NCBI RefSeq assembly: GCF_902168175.1
Contig: NZ_CABHOU010000016.1
Location: forward strand, 1 to 64,000
Direction: 5' to 3'
From: an uncultured Chitinophaga sp.
GTDB lineage: Bacteria; Bacteroidota; Bacteroidia; Chitinophagales; Chitinophagaceae
DNA length: 64,000 bases
Translations under genes and position numbers: made by a program
The notes under the pieces: generated by a model
What the model was told of the DNA's origin: nothing
Databases searched by the model: none
The model's input: the letters and a program-made list of their open reading frames with translations, nothing else
In this document: positions 53,584-62,820 of the stretch, piece by piece
Layout of the letters: each line of letters starts with the position of its first letter
How positions within the stretch are numbered: position 1 is the first letter of the stretch

Positions 53584-56451
53584 TTATTTGATGATGTCCC
53601 AACGGAGGCCTGCCTGTCCGCGCAACCCATAACTTTCCAGCATGGTGATACGGCGCTTGTCGCCCATATAAGTGCGCAGCGGCTCATTGGTGAGGTTATT
53701 AAGCTCTACGAATACTTTAATACGTTTGGTAATGCTGGCAGTAGCCGAGGCATCGAGCGTAAAGTTCTTGTCGGTCCAGATGTAGAAATCGGGGCCTAAC
53801 TGCTGGTTAATAGTTTCGAGCGATTTGCCCCTGTAGTTACCAGCCAGGCGTACCATTACACCATTACGTTCGTAAAAGAGGATAGCGTTGAAAAGGTTTT
53901 TAGACTGGTTCGGCAAACTTGCTTTTTCTGTCACCGTTGCACCGTTCAGTAATCTCGGCACTTTCACTTCGGAGTGGATATAAGTGTAGTTAAACTCCAC
54001 ACCAAAACCGCTAAATAAGCCAGGCAGGAAGCTCAAACGCTTGCTGATACCCGCTTCGGCACCCACCAGTGAAGCGTCCTGCAGGTTCTTGGGCTGCGAC
54101 ATCAGGTAGCTGGTACCTTCTATCGTTTCCATCGAACGATCGGTGAAGATCACATCTTTAATCTGCTTATAAAATACACCACCAGATATTAAACCGATGT
54201 TAGAGAAATAATACTCTCCCATTACATCGAAGTTATTGGAAAAGGTAGGCTTCAGCGACGGGTTACCTTTGGTGATCGTTGCAGGTGTTTTAGTAAGATC
54301 GGCCGTTTCGCCCGGACTCAGATCAGGAAAATTAGGGCGAACGAAAGTACGCGTGTATGCTGCGCGCAGGTTAGCCTGCTCGTTCAGCGCATACTTAAGG
54401 TGTACCATCGGCAACAACGCGTTGTAATTGTTATTAACGGTTTGTGGTGTTACTTTAACACCCGAAGCATCGGTAGTTACTTTCGTACTGTTCAGTTCCA
54501 GGTGGGTGTATTCATTACGAACACCGGCTACCATTTTAAGTTTAGGTGTAACGTTATACTCGGCCATTACATAACCAGCCGTTACCGACTCATATCCTTC
54601 ATAATAAGAACTGGCGTTGGAGGCAGGCGACACATCGCGCATTCCATTAGCACGCAAAGCGGCTGTATCGTACAACCTGAACAATTGATCTTTGGTTAGC
54701 GGGTTCATTACGTACTGGCTGTAATCACCATCCAGGTTACCAAAGAAAGAACCTTTATTCGGAAAACTTTCTGTTTGCAGTTGCGAGAGAGTAAGTAATG
54801 CGGGAGAATTAGGTACGCCCAGCGCAGCATTCGGAATAAACACCTTGTTTGCGCCAAACGACCCTTCTCTATCTTTATGACGGTACTTCGCCCCCACTTT
54901 AACCGATAACTTTTCGTTCACTGTAAATTTAAAGTTTGCCTGCGCTACTTTATCATGTTCCTTCGTATCCAATTTCGAAATAACCAGCTGCTGTAAAGTC
55001 AGTTTCGCCGGGTCCATTTTCTCGTTGGGATCGGTGAGGTTGGCGTTAAAACGCATCGGGTCATCGCCTGTACCATCGGGCGAATCGAAGTACCAGTATT
55101 TCATACCATCGGATGCCAAACCATTAATACCGCCCGTAATGCGCTGGCGGAAGGTTGCAATCGGTAATCCCTTAAAACCATTTGTGGGCGGAGTTTCCAG
55201 GAAGAACTTCGACTCATGATCTGACACACTCCAATCGGCCTGCAGGCGTTTGCCCAGCTGATGCTCTCCACCTAACTCAAAGCTGTTGAGGGTAGTCTGG
55301 TAATGAGAGTAACGATAGTTATACTGATAACGCTTATTCGTAAAATCTACATACGATTCGTATACCGGGCGGATGTCATTGAACTTGTCCAGCAGTCCGC
55401 GGAAGAATAATTTATGGCTGGCATTGAATTTATATTCGAGTCCCAGGTTAGAGCCGTAGGTCTGGCGTTTACCCATATAACGTTTGAACATTACGGAGTT
55501 GATCGACTTTTGCTGGGTAGTGTTGGTAGAACCCGTATTGTACGAAACGTCGTAAGAGTCGGTACCCCATTGCCTGTCCCAGATGGCACCTGCGAGCATT
55601 ACACCGAGTTTGCCCTTAAAAAAGCGGTCGCCGTAAACAAGCGAGCCGTTATACGTACCATCTTTAGAAAAGCTGTTATAACCACCGGCAGCGCTCACGT
55701 TCAATTGCCTTTTCGCAGGTGCGGTGCGGGTGATGAAGTTGATAGATCCGCCAATGGCATCGCCTTCAATATCCGGCGTAATAGCTTTAGACACTTGTAC
55801 ATACTGGATCATTTCCGAGGGCACCGCGTCCAGTACCGACGCTCGGCTACCGGTTACGGAAGCGCTGGGCATACGCGTGCCGTTAAATAAGGTGGATGTC
55901 CAGGCGAACGGCGTACCACGTACGGTAGCAGCATCGGCCTCACCATGATAGCGGGCTACTGCCACACCCTGCATACGTTGTACAGCCTCGGCAGCGTTAC
56001 GGTCCGGCAGTTTACCAATGGCATCGGCGGCCATTACTTCCATGATGCCGAGGGCATTTTTCTTAATACTGAGGGCTTTGATTTGCGAAGGGGCCATGGT
56101 GCCATTTACCACCACTTCGCCCAACTGACCGCTGGCGGGTTGAAGTTCCAGCGCGCCGAGGTTGTTTAAACCGGCCTTAACGTCCAGCTCCATTTCCTTT
56201 ACCTTAAAACCCGTGTAAGTTATTTTAAGGGTGACTTTCCCCGTTTGTTGTGCATCGAGCGTAAACTGTCCATAGAGATCGGTGGCTACGCCTTTTTTCG
56301 TGTTGGCAATACTTACGGTGGCACCCGGCAACGATCCGCCTTCGCCCGTAATGGTGCCTTTAATTACCTGTGCGCCGGCCAGTGTTGGCAACAGTAGTAA
56401 ACCTGCTACCGGCATTTTTTGCATCAACCTGAAAAGTAAACAATTACTCAT
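53584..56451 (-). CDS. TonB-dependent receptor (TIGR01782-like class)
   Basis: The start at ATG 56451 (955 residues) gives a plausible signal region (to GAQ); the frame extends to 56553 with a basic leader that looks untranslated. A CarboxypepD_reg-like domain (about 28-105) precedes a plug with AIGKLPDRNAAEAVQRMQGV, a hallmark of the TonB-Xanth-Caul class rather than SusC. The barrel ends in LRGQAGLRWDIIK. No SusD partner is present. It is cotranscribed with the phosphatase. Confidence 0.88.
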   Translation of the reverse strand: MSNCLLFRLMQKMPVAGLLLLPTLAGAQVIKGTITGEGGSLPGATVSIANTKKGVATDLYGQFTLDAQQTGKVTLKITYTGFKVKEMELDVKAGLNNLGALELQPASGQLGEVVVNGTMAPSQIKALSIKKNALGIMEVMAADAIGKLPDRNAAEAVQRMQGVAVARYHGEADAATVRGTPFAWTSTLFNGTRMPSASVTGSRASVLDAVPSEMIQYVQVSKAITPDIEGDAIGGSINFITRTAPAKRQLNVSAAGGYNSFSKDGTYNGSLVYGDRFFKGKLGVMLAGAIWDRQWGTDSYDVSYNTGSTNTTQQKSINSVMFKRYMGKRQTYGSNLGLEYKFNASHKLFFRGLLDKFNDIRPVYESYVDFTNKRYQYNYRYSHYQTTLNSFELGGEHQLGKRLQADWSVSDHESKFFLETPPTNGFKGLPIATFRQRITGGINGLASDGMKYWYFDSPDGTGDDPMRFNANLTDPNEKMDPAKLTLQQLVISKLDTKEHDKVAQANFKFTVNEKLSVKVGAKYRHKDREGSFGANKVFIPNAALGVPNSPALLTLSQLQTESFPNKGSFFGNLDGDYSQYVMNPLTKDQLFRLYDTAALRANGMRDVSPASNASSYYEGYESVTAGYVMAEYNVTPKLKMVAGVRNEYTHLELNSTKVTTDASGVKVTPQTVNNNYNALLPMVHLKYALNEQANLRAAYTRTFVRPNFPDLSPGETADLTKTPATITKGNPSLKPTFSNNFDVMGEYYFSNIGLISGGVFYKQIKDVIFTDRSMETIEGTSYLMSQPKNLQDASLVGAEAGISKRLSFLPGLFSGFGVEFNYTYIHSEVKVPRLLNGATVTEKASLPNQSKNLFNAILFYERNGVMVRLAGNYRGKSLETINQQLGPDFYIWTDKNFTLDASATASITKRIKVFVELNNLTNEPLRTYMGDKRRITMLESYGLRGQAGLRWDIIK

Positions 56452-56601
56452 ACCAGTGTTTTTTTCTGCAAAGTTGCCGCGCTTACCGATGCCGGTCGAC
56501 CGGGTGTACACTCCCGCACTTCTCGCCCCTTTTCCCGATCTATTCGCACTCACATATTTTGATTTTCAAGCAGTTAGACTGTATTAAGGAAACGTTACCA
56601 A

Positions 56602-57780
56602 TCAGGCCAGACTATCCTTTGGGACTAATGGAAACTGCTCCTGCCGCAGGTATTCAGAAGGCGTATGGTGGGTTATTTTTTTAAAATAAAGGTTGAAGGA
56701 GGACTTTGATTTAAAACCTGCATCGTATGCCAGCAGCAGCAGGTTAGGAATCACGGAACCCGAACGGCATTTATCCAGGGAGCGGATCACCTCTCTTACA
56801 CGGTACTCATTTATATATTGATAGAATGATTTGCCGGCAAACTGGTTCAATACTTCAGAAATGTGGTTGCGGGAAAGGCCGAGGTTGGCGGAGAGTTTTT
56901 CCAGGGTGAGGTCGGCATCACGATACAATTTCTCCTGCTGCATTTTTTCTTCCAGCTTTTGCATAATATCCTGCTGCGCCTGGTGCTTTTTAGCACACCG
57001 GTCGTCGGTGATGATCTCTCCATCTACCACCAACACCAGCTCCGGCGTTGGCGCGGGCATCGGCTCCGGTTCTGCGTGGGCTGCTATTTCTTCATGGGTA
57101 ACCGGCCGGGTCATCAGGTGGTGCATGCTCAACTTGTAATGCGCCACGCGTAACACCATCAGTACGAGCATAGCGTAAACGATGCTGCGGTATAAGATGG
57201 CATAAGGAGCGCCATCAATATGAAACAGATCAAACCCATACGTCAGCACCAACGCGGAAGCCGGCAACACCAGGAACAACACCGAAATATGCTGTAGCAG
57301 TTTTTTCTCCATACTCCAGAAATCCGGCACCTTCCTCGAAATACGCAGCGCCAATAGCGCAAAACCCCCAAAAGCGATCGTGCAGAAAACCATTGCATTG
57401 TTATAGGCGTCAATCAGCGGATGCGGCACCTTGCCTGTAATCATAATAAACACCACGATAAACATATACCAGAACGCGGCCAGCGAAGAGGGCAGCAACA
57501 CGTACCAGTGACGGGCCGGCTGGTAGTGGTGGTCGTGCACTTTACGCGCGTACATCCACAGCAACGGGCCATAAGCCAAACCAATAAACGTCACGAGCTG
57601 GCGCTTTATCTCCTCGTACTCTACGGAAGTAAAAATGATAAATTTAAAGGTAAGATGGGTAAACACGCAAGCCACCAGCCAGAGCAACAGGTTGTCTGCC
57701 GGGCGTTTTTGCTTACTGCCCCATAAAACCGCCATCGCCATCAGCGACTGGAATACACCGACTGCTATAATGTAGTTCAT
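56602..57780 (-). CDS. Membrane-bound AraC-family regulator
   Basis: The start at ATG 57780 (392 residues) begins with a membrane helix (MNYIIAVGVFQSL); a longer frame adds 16 residues. About seven helices (residues 2-225) are followed by a cytoplasmic linker and a C-terminal AraC double helix-turn-helix (about 290-385, with LTLEKLSANLGLSRNHISEVL and AYDAGFKSKSSFNLYFKK). A signal sensed in the membrane is passed straight to DNA. It lies 150 bp upstream of the TonB receptor gene and is its likely activator. Confidence 0.88.
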   Translation of the reverse strand: MNYIIAVGVFQSLMAMAVLWGSKQKRPADNLLLWLVACVFTHLTFKFIIFTSVEYEEIKRQLVTFIGLAYGPLLWMYARKVHDHHYQPARHWYVLLPSSLAAFWYMFIVVFIMITGKVPHPLIDAYNNAMVFCTIAFGGFALLALRISRKVPDFWSMEKKLLQHISVLFLVLPASALVLTYGFDLFHIDGAPYAILYRSIVYAMLVLMVLRVAHYKLSMHHLMTRPVTHEEIAAHAEPEPMPAPTPELVLVVDGEIITDDRCAKKHQAQQDIMQKLEEKMQQEKLYRDADLTLEKLSANLGLSRNHISEVLNQFAGKSFYQYINEYRVREVIRSLDKCRSGSVIPNLLLLAYDAGFKSKSSFNLYFKKITHHTPSEYLRQEQFPLVPKDSLA

Positions 57781-57835
57781 AACAATACAAATGTATCCTT
57801 GTAATATTACTATAATGTTAAGCCACAAATCACAA

Positions 57836-57864
57836 ACGCCCCGGCGGGCAAACCACCGGGGCGT
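57836..57864 (-). terminator. Hairpin terminator of the GH20 gene
   Basis: Perfect 9-bp arms ACGCCCCGG (57836-57844) and CCGGGGCGT (57856-57864) with an 11-nt loop. On the minus strand TTTGTGATTTGTGG follows, T-rich but broken. It lies 22 bp past the GH20 stop. Confidence 0.65.
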
Positions 57865-57886
57865 TGTAATTACATTTTTTGACCTG

Positions 57887-60139
57887 CTAGTACACTATTA
57901 TCTCATCGGCGAACAGGAAACCCTTTTGGTTAGGCGCAAATACACGGATGTACCGGGCCTTTTTGCCTTTCAGGTTTACGATAAAGTCTTTGAACGTAAG
58001 AGATGCCTGCGTTGCCGGCACATCATTCTCCGCCTTTGGCAGCGGTGTATATTCCTTTCCATCTTCAGAAAGTGATACTTCGAGATACGGCGGCATGTAT
58101 ACACCGGGGCCGGTCAATTGCATAAAGTTCACAGAGAGGCTGTTCAGCGTTTCTACCTTCTCCATATCTATGATCACGTCCAGCGTTTGTAAAAAACCCT
58201 GCCACTGACCGTCCGAATAAGTGAGCGTACCACGGTAGCCATTGGTGAGCGTGCTGTCTTTTTGCGCCACATATCCCGTGCTGTAAGGTTTATTATAGGA
58301 AACCTTTTTACCAAGTGCTTTATGAAAGTCTACCGGAAGCGAAGCCACCGGTCCCATACGGGCGGAATCTTTAAATATGGCTGCCTTTACTTTCGCAGAG
58401 CCCGTAACATCGAAGGGGCCGCTGTAAACCTGGGACGATGCGGTAGGCATGCTATCGTTCAGCGTGTAACGAATAACCGGCAGGTACTGCTCGCTGTCGA
58501 ACGACACCGTCGCTTTACCGCCGCTATAATTAAACTGCGTTTTGATCTGCAGCTGGTAAGAAGGGCGGTAATAATTTACGTTCATCCTTTGCAGCAGTAG
58601 GTAATGCGCCTGCAGGCGTTCCTTAAAATCGAACCAGTCTTTTTTGCCTTTATCCGACCAAACTACTTCGGCCAGGGCCAGCATACGGGGGAACACCATG
58701 TATTCCACGTGATCGGTATTAGGCATGTATTCTGTCCAAACGTTGGCCTGGGCCCCCAATACGTGGTGGGCTTTAGAAGCGTCCAGTTCTTTGGGTACCG
58801 GTTCGTAGCTGTAAACTTTCGAGAGCGGCAGGTAACCGCTGATGGCTTCGGGTTGCGTTACCGGGTCGGCCTGGTAGGCGTCGAAGTAGCAATAGGCACC
58901 AGGCGTCATCACTACATCGTGGCCTTCAGAAGCGGCAGTAATGCCGCCTTTCTCACCCCGCCAGCTCATTACAGTGGCCTCTGGAGCGAGGCCACCTTCG
59001 AGTATTTCATCCCAACCCAACAATTTACGATTGTTGGCTATGAGAAACTTTTCCATGCGGCGGATACCATAACTCTGTAATTCATCCACATTCTTCAGAT
59101 GCTCGTCTGCAATGCGCTTCTGGCACTTAGGGCACTCTTTCCATGAACGTTTAGACGCTTCATCACCACCAATGTGAATGTATTTAGAGGGAAAGATCGC
59201 CATCGTTTCTTTCAGCACATCTTCAAGAAAAGTGAAAGTAGAATCGTTGCCCAAACACAGGTCAGAGCTTTGATAAGGCGCGCCGGCACAGGAAAGTTGT
59301 GGGTAAGCGGCATTTACTTCTTCAGAGTGGCCCGGCATTTCTATTTCAGGGATAACGGTGATGCCACGCGCTTGCGCGTACGCTACGATCTCCTTCGCAT
59401 CTTCCTGTGTGTAGTAACCGCCGTAGGCATTAGGCGCACCTTCTTCGGCATATTTCTTCAAACCACTGCCACGCCACCATTCTTTCCAGGTGAGGGCCGT
59501 ACGCCAGGCGGCCTTCTTTGTCAGTTCGGGATATTTCCTTATTTCGAGCCTCCAGCCGGCGCCATCAGTAAGGTGCCAGTGAAAGGTGTTCATCTTATAA
59601 AGGGCCATCAGATCGAGGTACTTTTTCACAAACGTTACCGGGTAAAAGTGGCGCGATACGTCGAGGTGCATACCGCGGTAAGCAAAACGCGGATGATCGT
59701 TGATCTCAACACAGGGCAGCTTTTTAGGATCGGGCTGGGTGCGGATGATCTGCAACAGTGTTTGCATACCATAAATAGCGCCGGTGGGCGAACTGCTGGT
59801 TATACGGATGTTGTCGGGCGTTATCTGCAGACGGTACGCCTCGCTGTTCATCTTTTTCTCACTTACCTTTTCGAACAGTATCCTGTTCTTCGTTTCCCTG
59901 ATGCCCGATTTCGACAACACCCTGCATGGAATACCGGTTTCACTGCCAAGTAGCTTTGCGGTACCATAAGCATCCGGGTACCCAGACTCAATCTGTACTT
60001 TGTCTGTTAAAAGGAAGAAACCCGGCTTCTCCGTTATTTCCGAAGGCCTGGGAATGATGTTCACTTTTTGCTGCGCCTGTATGGCTAAACTCATAAACAA
60101 TGCCGGCAGCAATGCGGCTAAACGATTAAGTATTTGCAT
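57887..60139 (-). CDS. Secreted GH20 beta-N-acetylhexosaminidase
   Basis: The start at ATG 60139 gives 750 residues and a signal peptide (MQILNRLAAL to AIQAQ). A GH20b domain (about 24-140) is followed by the catalytic barrel with the Asp326-Glu327 pair in HIGGDEASK and the HWHLTDGAGWR block. A C-terminal beta-rich domain (about 610-750) resembles an F5/8 or fibronectin module. It releases terminal GlcNAc or GalNAc from chitin oligomers or glycans, feeding the amino-sugar genes at 18-28 kb. Confidence 0.93.
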   Translation of the reverse strand: MQILNRLAALLPALFMSLAIQAQQKVNIIPRPSEITEKPGFFLLTDKVQIESGYPDAYGTAKLLGSETGIPCRVLSKSGIRETKNRILFEKVSEKKMNSEAYRLQITPDNIRITSSSPTGAIYGMQTLLQIIRTQPDPKKLPCVEINDHPRFAYRGMHLDVSRHFYPVTFVKKYLDLMALYKMNTFHWHLTDGAGWRLEIRKYPELTKKAAWRTALTWKEWWRGSGLKKYAEEGAPNAYGGYYTQEDAKEIVAYAQARGITVIPEIEMPGHSEEVNAAYPQLSCAGAPYQSSDLCLGNDSTFTFLEDVLKETMAIFPSKYIHIGGDEASKRSWKECPKCQKRIADEHLKNVDELQSYGIRRMEKFLIANNRKLLGWDEILEGGLAPEATVMSWRGEKGGITAASEGHDVVMTPGAYCYFDAYQADPVTQPEAISGYLPLSKVYSYEPVPKELDASKAHHVLGAQANVWTEYMPNTDHVEYMVFPRMLALAEVVWSDKGKKDWFDFKERLQAHYLLLQRMNVNYYRPSYQLQIKTQFNYSGGKATVSFDSEQYLPVIRYTLNDSMPTASSQVYSGPFDVTGSAKVKAAIFKDSARMGPVASLPVDFHKALGKKVSYNKPYSTGYVAQKDSTLTNGYRGTLTYSDGQWQGFLQTLDVIIDMEKVETLNSLSVNFMQLTGPGVYMPPYLEVSLSEDGKEYTPLPKAENDVPATQASLTFKDFIVNLKGKKARYIRVFAPNQKGFLFADEIIVY

Positions 60140-60162
60140 GACGTTTCCTCTGAAAGTATACG

Positions 60163-60194
60163 CGAATATAGTGCTTCCGGGATGTTTATGCAAT
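60163..60194 (-). promoter_or_regulatory. Bacteroidota-type promoter of the GH20 gene
   Basis: On the minus strand ATTG (complement of 60191-60194), 20 bp, then TATATTCG (60170-60163), 7 of 8 to TAnnTTTG. The spacing is right and the leader would be about 17 nt. Confidence 0.5.
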
Positions 60195-60208
60195 GTGGCG
60201 GACGGCGA

Positions 60209-60239
60209 CAAAAAAAGGGCCGCGCAAAAGCACAGCCCT
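60209..60239 (-). terminator. Rho-independent terminator of the GH127 gene
   Basis: On the minus strand AGGGC...GCCCT arms (60239-60235 and 60220-60216), with imperfect inner pairing, run into seven to eight T. It lies about 31 bp past the GH127 stop. Confidence 0.65.
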
Positions 60240-60270
60240 CGTCATGTAATTAATAGGTACTAAAACTATC

Positions 60271-62658
60271 TTATTCTTTTACCTTCCACTCGTAGATGCC
60301 GGAAGCATGATCTTTCGGCAACTTCACTTCCAGCCTGAGAGCTGAAGTTTGTATCGCATCAAAGTCTAAGGTGTTGAATTTATCTTTTACGCTTGGGTAA
60401 GCGGTTTTGGCTTTTACTTCTTTCCATTCGCCCTGCGTGTCTTTGTACAGTACTTTCCAGGAAGCAGGCACACGGCATCCGCCCCAAGGACTATCATCGT
60501 ACCAATACACTTCTACGCCAGACACATTAGCCATTTTCTCGAAATCGTATTGTACCCACTGTGTGGTATCTTTCATTGGCCACCAATGGTAGTAAGGAAC
60601 AGAAGCATCGTTAGAGGCAGAAGGTTCCAGTTGGTCGTTGATGGATTTCATGGTTTTAGTTCTGTGCGAACCGGACACCTTGCTTTTAGATGCAACAGTA
60701 GCTGGTTTCAGCTTAACCACACCACCTGGTTTATCTGCCACCCAAACGGTCATATCACCAGCGCCGCGGTTAGCCCAGGCGTAATAAGGGATTGCGGTAA
60801 CGGTCGCCTGCTTGTCCACCACTTTATTATCTGCTGTAATTTCCTGCGTCATCGCCGTGGTTTTAACCAGGTTAAGACCGTTCAGCAATTGCGCATCGTA
60901 TTGAATAGTAGCAGGATTAGATTCGTTGAGCAGCAGGTGGCGTACTTCGATATTGTTATTGTCGGGCCATTCGAAGCAGTAAACGATCGGACCACGTTGC
61001 AGGGCGGCTTTATTTTTATCCGCTTTTACTTTCTCGTCGGCTTTTACATAACGTACTTCCATCGGGAAGTCTACCGCTATTTTATCACCCTTTTTCCAGT
61101 TTCTTTTGATGACAGCATAACCGTTTTCCTGTTTGAATTCGGCCTTTTTACCATTTACGGTGATAGTGTATTGTTTCTTTTCCGGTGTTTCATAGCTGTA
61201 CAGGCCACCAGGCAAAGGAGCATCGCTTAACCAGGCAGGGATACGAACGGCTACATCGAAGGTGCCTGCAGTAGCAGGATCTACGTTGAAGGTTACATTG
61301 CCATCCCATGGATAGTTAGTTTGCTGCGCGAGTTTTATTTTGTTTTTACCAAGTGCAATTTCAGAGGTGCTCTGGATATAAAGGTTCACGTAAATACGAT
61401 CTTTACCTGTTGCATATACATAACCTGGTACAGATGGAATGAAGCGGCATACGTTGCTCGGACAGCATGCGCAACCGAACCACTCGCTCCTGCCATGCTG
61501 ACCCATAGATTCCAGCGGGTTAGGATAAAAGAAACGGTCGCCTTTGGCGGATACGCCGGAGATCATACCGTTATACAACACCTGCTCCAGTACATCATAA
61601 TATTTAGAATCGCCATGTAATAAAAACAGGCGGTAGTTCCAGTAGATGTTACCGATAGATGCGCAGGTTTCGTTGTAGGCGCTCATGTTAGGCAGTGAGT
61701 AGTCGGGTCCAAAACCTTCGTGACCACCTTCTGCACCAATACCGCCGGTGAGGTAAAGTTTATGATCTACCACATCATGCCAGATGGTGTCGATGGCGTG
61801 TACATATTTTTTATCGCCTGTAAGTGCAGCAACGTCTGCCATACCGCTATACATATAAGTGGCGCGCACAGCGTGACCCACTGCTTTTGTCTGCTCGGTT
61901 ACCGGCTGCTGCGACTGGCTATACTCGCTGCCACCTTTACGGATGTCGAGGAAATATTTAGCGAGGTCGAGGTATTTTTTGTTGTTGGTAGCGCGGTACA
62001 GTTTTACCAGCCCCATTTCGATGATCTGGTGACCAGGGTAGTATTTAAGACCGTCTACTACGAAGTCTTTATAAACAAGATCAGCGTTTTTAGTCGCTAC
62101 GTCGAGCAGGCTACGTTTACCGGTAGCCTGGTAGTGCGCAACAGCCGCTTCGTACAGGTGACCGCAGTTATACAGTTCGTGGCTCAGGTCCGGATCTTTC
62201 TCCCAGCGGGCTTTACCTACCCAGGCGTGCAAACGGCCAGAGTCTTTGGCAATAGTGCGGTTGGTAAACAGGTAACCATCGGGCTCCTGCGCTTTGGTAA
62301 TATAATAGATAAGGGTATCCAGCTGGGCTTCCAGCTTTTTATCGGGATAAGTTTGCAGCGAGTAGCTGGCACCTTCCAATATTTTGTAGATATCCGTGTC
62401 ATCGAAAGGATATTCGGTTAAGAATTTGCCTTCCTTCAGTTTACCGGCAATCAGGAAGTTGTCCACGCGGCCTGTCTTGTAGCACTGTTCGAGTGCAATT
62501 GGAATGGTTACTTTGTAGTTCCTCATAATCCTGGGTGCCCAGAAATTGTCCGTTACTTTAACGGAAGTAAAGGGTACAGGCTTTATGGGATAGTCCTGGG
62601 CGAAAGCGCCGAAGGTCAATACTGACATCATTAGTGTCAACCCGACAATTATTTTCAT
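60271..62658 (-). CDS. Secreted GH127 beta-L-arabinofuranosidase (DUF1680)
   Basis: The ATG at 62658 gives 795 residues with a signal peptide (to AFAQ); a TTG lies 6 bp upstream. The (alpha/alpha)6 barrel holds the Zn/Cys active site: Glu330 and Cys332 in NETCAS, and Cys396, Cys398, Cys399 in GCACCPSN, matching HypBA1 where a Cys is the nucleophile. A C-terminal region (about 655-795, with VSGVEVYWYDDS) looks like an F5/8 carbohydrate-binding module. It removes beta-L-arabinofuranose from plant glycans. Not linked to a susCD here. Confidence 0.92.
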   Translation of the reverse strand: MKIIVGLTLMMSVLTFGAFAQDYPIKPVPFTSVKVTDNFWAPRIMRNYKVTIPIALEQCYKTGRVDNFLIAGKLKEGKFLTEYPFDDTDIYKILEGASYSLQTYPDKKLEAQLDTLIYYITKAQEPDGYLFTNRTIAKDSGRLHAWVGKARWEKDPDLSHELYNCGHLYEAAVAHYQATGKRSLLDVATKNADLVYKDFVVDGLKYYPGHQIIEMGLVKLYRATNNKKYLDLAKYFLDIRKGGSEYSQSQQPVTEQTKAVGHAVRATYMYSGMADVAALTGDKKYVHAIDTIWHDVVDHKLYLTGGIGAEGGHEGFGPDYSLPNMSAYNETCASIGNIYWNYRLFLLHGDSKYYDVLEQVLYNGMISGVSAKGDRFFYPNPLESMGQHGRSEWFGCACCPSNVCRFIPSVPGYVYATGKDRIYVNLYIQSTSEIALGKNKIKLAQQTNYPWDGNVTFNVDPATAGTFDVAVRIPAWLSDAPLPGGLYSYETPEKKQYTITVNGKKAEFKQENGYAVIKRNWKKGDKIAVDFPMEVRYVKADEKVKADKNKAALQRGPIVYCFEWPDNNNIEVRHLLLNESNPATIQYDAQLLNGLNLVKTTAMTQEITADNKVVDKQATVTAIPYYAWANRGAGDMTVWVADKPGGVVKLKPATVASKSKVSGSHRTKTMKSINDQLEPSASNDASVPYYHWWPMKDTTQWVQYDFEKMANVSGVEVYWYDDSPWGGCRVPASWKVLYKDTQGEWKEVKAKTAYPSVKDKFNTLDFDAIQTSALRLEVKLPKDHASGIYEWKVKE

Positions 62659-62694
62659 ATTCAAATTTTTTTTGCGTTTTCTGGTAGTGGTCGA

Positions 62695-62726
62695 TAAAAG
62701 TATCCATATAAGACGGCATAGGCAAA
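62695..62726 (-). promoter_or_regulatory. Bacteroidota-type promoter of the GH127 gene
   Basis: On the minus strand TTTG (complement of 62723-62726), 20 bp, then TACTTTTA (62702-62695), 7 of 8 to TAnnTTTG. A start about 30 nt before the ATG is predicted. Confidence 0.5.
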
Positions 62727-62820
62727 CCGTATTTTAACCACTTAGCAACGGAATTTATTCTATTCCGGACAATTGGCAAAAAATAGAGGGGGAATGGTAA
62801 AGTGTTTTACATACACCTGA

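Noticed and set aside
60550-61230. 226-codon plus-strand ORF
   Set aside because: Shadow of the GH127 gene; Phe/His-rich translation with no family signal.
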